Shown here: positions 61,101 to 64,000 of the stretch, piece by piece
How positions within the stretch are numbered: the stretch's first letter is position 1
Layout of the letters: every line of letters starts with the position of its first letter
Source: JADJWR01 sp964509545
GTDB lineage: Bacteria; Pseudomonadota; Gammaproteobacteria; Burkholderiales; Burkholderiaceae_F
Length of the DNA stretch: 64,000 nt
Direction of reading: 5' to 3'
NCBI GenBank assembly: GCA_964509545.1
Contig: CAZDXQ010000007.1
Location: 56,304 to 120,303, forward strand
Position numbers and translations under genes: made by a program
The notes under the pieces: generated by a model
Databases searched by the model: none
Told to the model about the DNA's origin: nothing
The model's input: the letters and a program-made list of their open reading frames with translations, nothing else

Positions 61101-63913
61101 ATGGCGTGCGTGACGTATCCGTAAGCCGACTCCTCGGCATTGCCGTGGGCGAGCGACAGCCGCGCCAGCGTCGCGTCACCGGTGATGTAGGCCGACGACC
61201 AGATGTCGGTCAGGATCCGCATCACCATGCGGATCGCTGGTTCAGCCAGCGTCGGCAACCCGATCAGCGAATCGATCGGGCGTTCGCCCAGCAGCAGGCG
61301 GATCGCGTCGAGTTCCGCCTGCAGCGCCGCCTGCTTGTCGGCATCCGCCTCGGGCAGCACGACGCCGAAGGGGCGCAGTCCTTCACGGGCGCTGGCCAGA
61401 GCGTCGGCGAAGCGGCCCTGGTTCTCGAACTGGACCAGGCGCAGGCGGTGCACGCTCGCCCGCTGCAGTGCATCGACGGCGCGGCCGAGCAGGAAGTCGA
61501 AGCGCGCCAGAGACCGGTCGAAGTCGCCGCACAGGTATTCGCACTGCGCCGCCTCGAGGTTCAGTTCGAAGGCGAGCGTGCGCTCCGACTGCCAGTGCTC
61601 CTCGGTCAGCACAGCCGCGCCGGCATCGAAACAGGCCAGCGCGGTATTGAACGCCGCCGAGGCTTTGGCGCGCTGTCCCGCGGCGAGGTTCAGCCGTGCC
61701 AGCGCCAGCCGTTCCGCCTGCGATTCGATCAGGTGGGCGCCGAGGTTCAGGTGCGATGCGATGTCGAAGATCCGGTCGAAGCCGCCGTCGGGCGCGCCTG
61801 CATGGCCCTGGCTGCGCCACAGCAGCCGGCCGATTTTCAGATGGACTCGCGGCCGGTCCTCGATGCCGATGCGCGCGTACGCCGCCTGCTGCACACGGTC
61901 GTGCAGGAAGACGAACGCATCGTCGCCGTCGGCGACGATCAGGTCCTCCGCCAGCGCCGGGCCGAGATCCGCGCGCGTCGCCTCGGCCGGGCGGCCCGCG
62001 GCGACGGCCAGCGTCGGCACATCGAAGCGGTGGCCGATGCAGGCGGCCAGCGTCAGCATCAGCCGAGTGGCCGGCGCAAGGCGATCGATCTTTCGGCTCA
62101 TCAGCTCGACGACGTTGTCGCCGAGCGCCGCCTCGGCGATCGCGTCGAGGCGGCAGCGCCACTGTGCGGTGGCCGCATCGAAGGCAATGAGGCCCTCCTG
62201 CTGCAGCGACAGCAGGAACTGGATCAGGAACAACGGATTGCCGCCCGTCTTCGCCTGCAGCACGCGGGCCAGCGGCGCGGCGCGGTCGACGCTGATGTGC
62301 AGCGCATCAGCGGCCAGCTGCGTCTGCGCTGTCGCTGCCAGCGGCGGCAGCACGATGCGGCGGATCGGCACGCCGTCGGCCTGCAGGGCGTCGATCGTCT
62401 CGAGCAGCGGATGATCGTTGCCGACCTCGTTTTCACGGTAAGCGCCGGCCAGCAGCAGGTGATGGATCTGCGGGCTGCCGGCCAGCGCCGCCAGCAGCTG
62501 CAGTGTCGCCGCATCGACCCATTGCAGGTCGTCCAGAAAAACCACAACCGGCGCCTCGGGCGCACAGAGCGCGGCAACGAAGTTCTGGAAGGCGAGCATG
62601 AACCGGTTGTGTTCCTCGGCCGCCGGCAGGCGCGCCGCCGGCCGCTGCGAACCAAGCACCAGCTCGATCTGCGGGATCACTTCCGCGATCACTGGCGCGT
62701 TGGCGCCGAGGCTCGCCTCCAGCCGCTCACGCAGTCGCGCCAGCCGTTCCGGCGTCTCGGTGAGGCGCTGCTGGACCAACTGGCGCAGCGCCTGCGTCAG
62801 TGCGCCGTAGGGCACGTCGCGCGAGAGCTGATCGAACTTGCCGCTGACGAAGTAGCCGCCGCTGCGCGTCACCGGCCCCTGCAGCTCGCGGATCAAGGCC
62901 GTCTTGCCGATCCCAGCATGGCCGCAGACAAGCAGCAGCGTGGTCTGGCCGCCGCGCGCCTGATCGTAGACCTCGCCGAGCAGGGCCAGCGGCTGGTCGC
63001 GTCCGTACAGGCGCTGCGGCACGGCCAGGCGCACCGGGACGTCGCCAACGCCGACCGCGAACGGCTCGACCGTGCCCTCTCGCAACGCCTGCCTGAGCCG
63101 ATGCAGATCGCGCATCAGGCTCGCGGCACTCTGGTAGCGCTCTTCGGCCGGCTTGGCCAGCAACTTCATCACGAGCTGCGACAACAGCAGCGGAATCTGC
63201 GCCACGCGTTCGCACAGCGGCACCGGCAGCCGCGCGATATGGGCGTGGATCAGTTCCAAGGGGTCGGCGCCAACGAAGGGGCGGCTGCCGGTCGGCATTT
63301 CGTACAGCAGCACGCCAAGGGCGTAGAAATCGGTGCGGTAATCACAGCCGCGGTTGACGCGCCCGGTCTGTTCCGGCGCGGCGTAGGGCAGGCGCGTGGC
63401 GTAGTCCTGCGGCGCCAGGGACACGGCGGCCTGCGCCGCATCACGCGCGGCCGCACTCAGATCGGTCAGCCGCACGCGGCCGCCGGCGTCGATCAGCACC
63501 GCCGCCGGGTTCAGGCCGCGATGAACGATGCCGGCGCGATGTAGCGCGGCGAGTGCGGCAGTCAGCTGCAGCGCGCAATCGACGGCGCCATCGATGGCCA
63601 TCGGCAGCCGCGAAGCGAGCGGCTGGTCCCGCCGGTCCTCGAGCAGCAGTAAAGACTGCCCCGGTCCATCGACGAAGCCGACCGTTCGCGTGATGCCGGC
63701 CTCGAAGGCGTCCGCCGGCAGCGCCTGCAGCGCCTCGTACTCCTGCCGCAGCACGCCGATGTCCGCCGCTGCGGCCTGACGCAGCGGCACCTTGATCAGC
63801 AAGGTGCCCGGCTCATTCCGATACCGCCCGCGGCAAAGGCGAAAACGGCCGTCGTCAACCAGCACCTCGGTGAGGCAGTAGTCAGCAAGCGTTTCGTCAA
63901 CGGAGCTCGCCAT
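58184..63913 (-). CDS. Giant signalling protein: kinase-like domain, AAA ATPase, helical repeats, GAF domains, histidine kinase
   Basis: 1909 residues from the ATG at 63913 (a Gly-rich AAAGGGGG site precedes it). Order: a Ser/Thr kinase fold (about 15-280; APEQ and DFYALGVLLYEM present, but the HRD motif reads HRG and its Asn is lost), an AAA_16 ATPase (about 300-600; Walker A GHAGIGKT, Walker B VVVFLDDLQWVD), a long TPR-like helical part (about 650-1310), a GAF domain (about 1340-1510), a second GAF-like sensor (about 1530-1640), then HisKA (His about 1671, NVSHDLRSPL) and HATPase (DTGIGIP, GSGRGLAIV). No membrane helix or receiver. The histidine kinase looks active; the partner regulator is not next to it. 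Confidence 0.92.
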   Translation of the reverse strand: MASSVDETLADYCLTEVLVDDGRFRLCRGRYRNEPGTLLIKVPLRQAAAADIGVLRQEYEALQALPADAFEAGITRTVGFVDGPGQSLLLLEDRRDQPLASRLPMAIDGAVDCALQLTAALAALHRAGIVHRGLNPAAVLIDAGGRVRLTDLSAAARDAAQAAVSLAPQDYATRLPYAAPEQTGRVNRGCDYRTDFYALGVLLYEMPTGSRPFVGADPLELIHAHIARLPVPLCERVAQIPLLLSQLVMKLLAKPAEERYQSAASLMRDLHRLRQALREGTVEPFAVGVGDVPVRLAVPQRLYGRDQPLALLGEVYDQARGGQTTLLLVCGHAGIGKTALIRELQGPVTRSGGYFVSGKFDQLSRDVPYGALTQALRQLVQQRLTETPERLARLRERLEASLGANAPVIAEVIPQIELVLGSQRPAARLPAAEEHNRFMLAFQNFVAALCAPEAPVVVFLDDLQWVDAATLQLLAALAGSPQIHHLLLAGAYRENEVGNDHPLLETIDALQADGVPIRRIVLPPLAATAQTQLAADALHISVDRAAPLARVLQAKTGGNPLFLIQFLLSLQQEGLIAFDAATAQWRCRLDAIAEAALGDNVVELMSRKIDRLAPATRLMLTLAACIGHRFDVPTLAVAAGRPAEATRADLGPALAEDLIVADGDDAFVFLHDRVQQAAYARIGIEDRPRVHLKIGRLLWRSQGHAGAPDGGFDRIFDIASHLNLGAHLIESQAERLALARLNLAAGQRAKASAAFNTALACFDAGAAVLTEEHWQSERTLAFELNLEAAQCEYLCGDFDRSLARFDFLLGRAVDALQRASVHRLRLVQFENQGRFADALASAREGLRPFGVVLPEADADKQAALQAELDAIRLLLGERPIDSLIGLPTLAEPAIRMVMRILTDIWSSAYITGDATLARLSLAHGNAEESAYGYVTHAITAGPVHEDYEAAWEWGNLALRVNEKFDDLRLRAKIQQQFHAHVNLWRRPFRSCIAYAREACRSGLENGDFLYAAYGAATESWPAFAAAADLGQFIRDCEPNLALVLRLKNTSFADALRLMLAWARALRGETDAPLALSSADFDEDRYAASYRDNPFFSMFHAIARLHLHYLHDDYAGARRAAEAVRATAHRLSGMIWSVHYQFWNGLTLAADLEQTAGEAREAAMDALRGASRTLALLAGNCAENFRCPSLLLDAEIERAAGRSLHAIELYEQAIAAAERYANVQHLALANELAGRFWLQRANRRIATLHLRSATQQYVAWGARAKVRRLLEKHGALLAGPEVASATALPTARGRPEALDIATIGRAAQAIGANIELEALIGQMLKLAIENAGASSGILIEDRDGALLAVAEGRADDRAAVLPRPRRLDEGQPTCCMAVVRYVCRTRQTLVVNDAAADARFAQDEYVAAVRPRSILCLPILQQGGLEAIFYLENALVADAFSSERIEVIRILAAQAAMSLKSGRLVQRMEQEIAERRRAEEQLRAIEASTAAVTGGDFFRALVRNLAGALNVRYAFVAECLAGVPGSHRRVRSRAFWSGDDYGDDFEYELPGTPCEAVLDGQTCHYASDLPALFPADTGLVDLGAQSYLGMPLLGSSGEVIGHLAIMDTRPMPQPDMALSVLRLSAGRAGAELERLKAEDGLRRALAEVEQLKNRLQDENVYLRRELIANVSHDLRSPLASLRGYLDTLLIKEKSLSAAQRRAYLQIAARQAEHLQSLISELFDLARLDFDGYQLDAEPLQAAELARDVLQKFQLAAEQRRLTLQLDADGEAGFVRADIGLIERALENLIENALAYTPAGGRITLAVRARGEAVELRVSDTGIGIPAADLPHVFERFYRVDKARTRQACGSGRGLAIVKRIVELHGSQIEVHSAEDSGTTFSFALKSARAPAPISAAAAGSAEPSLRHDAC

Positions 63914-64000
63914 CGCATGCCCCCTTTGGCCGGGCCCCGATACGTTATTGAGTCGGCATTGATGAACTTGAATCAAGCGGCGTAGCGGACCGGGTCATGC

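Noticed and set aside
60500..63544. 1014-residue plus-strand open frame opposite the giant signalling gene
   Set aside because: No motifs, extreme His/Arg/Gln content; antisense shadow of the ATPase and repeat region.
1..64000. CRISPR arrays, insertion sequences, prophage or integrase genes
   Set aside because: No regularly spaced repeats, transposase or integrase motifs were found on either strand.

Overview
The window is a GC-rich chromosomal segment, coding-dense on both strands, from a flagellated Gram-negative bacterium. The gene orders kdsD-kdsC-lptC-lptA-lptB-rpoN-hpf-ptsN-hprK-rapZ and mutM / TPR lipoprotein / lolB-ispE-tRNA-Gln-prs-rplY-pth, together with the uvrA-MFS-ssb arrangement, point to a betaproteobacterium (Burkholderiales/Rhodocyclales-like). 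The genus cannot be resolved from sequence alone. No insertion sequence, prophage, CRISPR array or rRNA was seen.

Layout: (1) 1-14228 is a signalling block: the end of a NarX-type kinase with its NarL-type regulator (+), then on the minus strand a GGDEF protein, a REC-PAS-GGDEF-EAL protein, a hybrid histidine kinase (REC-REC-HPt), a small membrane protein with a CxxC pair, and an eight-PAS protein with a degenerate HisKA_2-like end. (2) 14424-26577 is a flagellar rod/hook block: flgBCDEFGHIJKL (-) divergent from flgA-flgM-flgN (+). Sigma-28 type promoters can be read upstream of flgA, flgM and flgKL. (3) 26648-34100 holds ssb, an MFS transporter, uvrA, a periplasmic histidine phosphatase and a CPA2 cation/proton antiporter. 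(4) 34104-43919 is the Kdo/LPS transport operon running into the rpoN-hpf-ptsN-hprK-psiF-rapZ regulatory block, a LON-domain protein and a carboxymuconolactone decarboxylase-like protein. (5) 43941-47995 is an apparent minus-strand operon mutM - bacterial dynamin - mutY. (6) 48065-55203 carries TPR lipoprotein, lolB, ispE, tRNA-Gln(UUG), prs, rplY, pth and a patatin-like hydrolase. (7) 55204-64000 looks accessory: a secreted di-heme peroxidase-like protein with a C-terminal beta-sandwich-like extension, preceded by four GTGA units spaced exactly 11 bp, and a 1909-residue protein that fuses a kinase fold lacking the catalytic Asp to an AAA ATPase, a helical repeat region, GAF domains and a complete histidine kinase.

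Functional links: the flagellar block feeds hook/rod assembly and late (sigma-28) control through FlgM, and the c-di-GMP enzymes next door are natural candidates to set the motile/sessile balance. KdsD/KdsC make Kdo and LptCAB export finished LPS. RpoN, PtsN, HprK and RapZ form the nitrogen-PTS regulatory set. MutM and MutY form the GO (8-oxoguanine) repair pair around a dynamin-like GTPase. Most of the window is standard core genome; the least ordinary parts are 10518-14228, 43941-47995 and 55500-63913.
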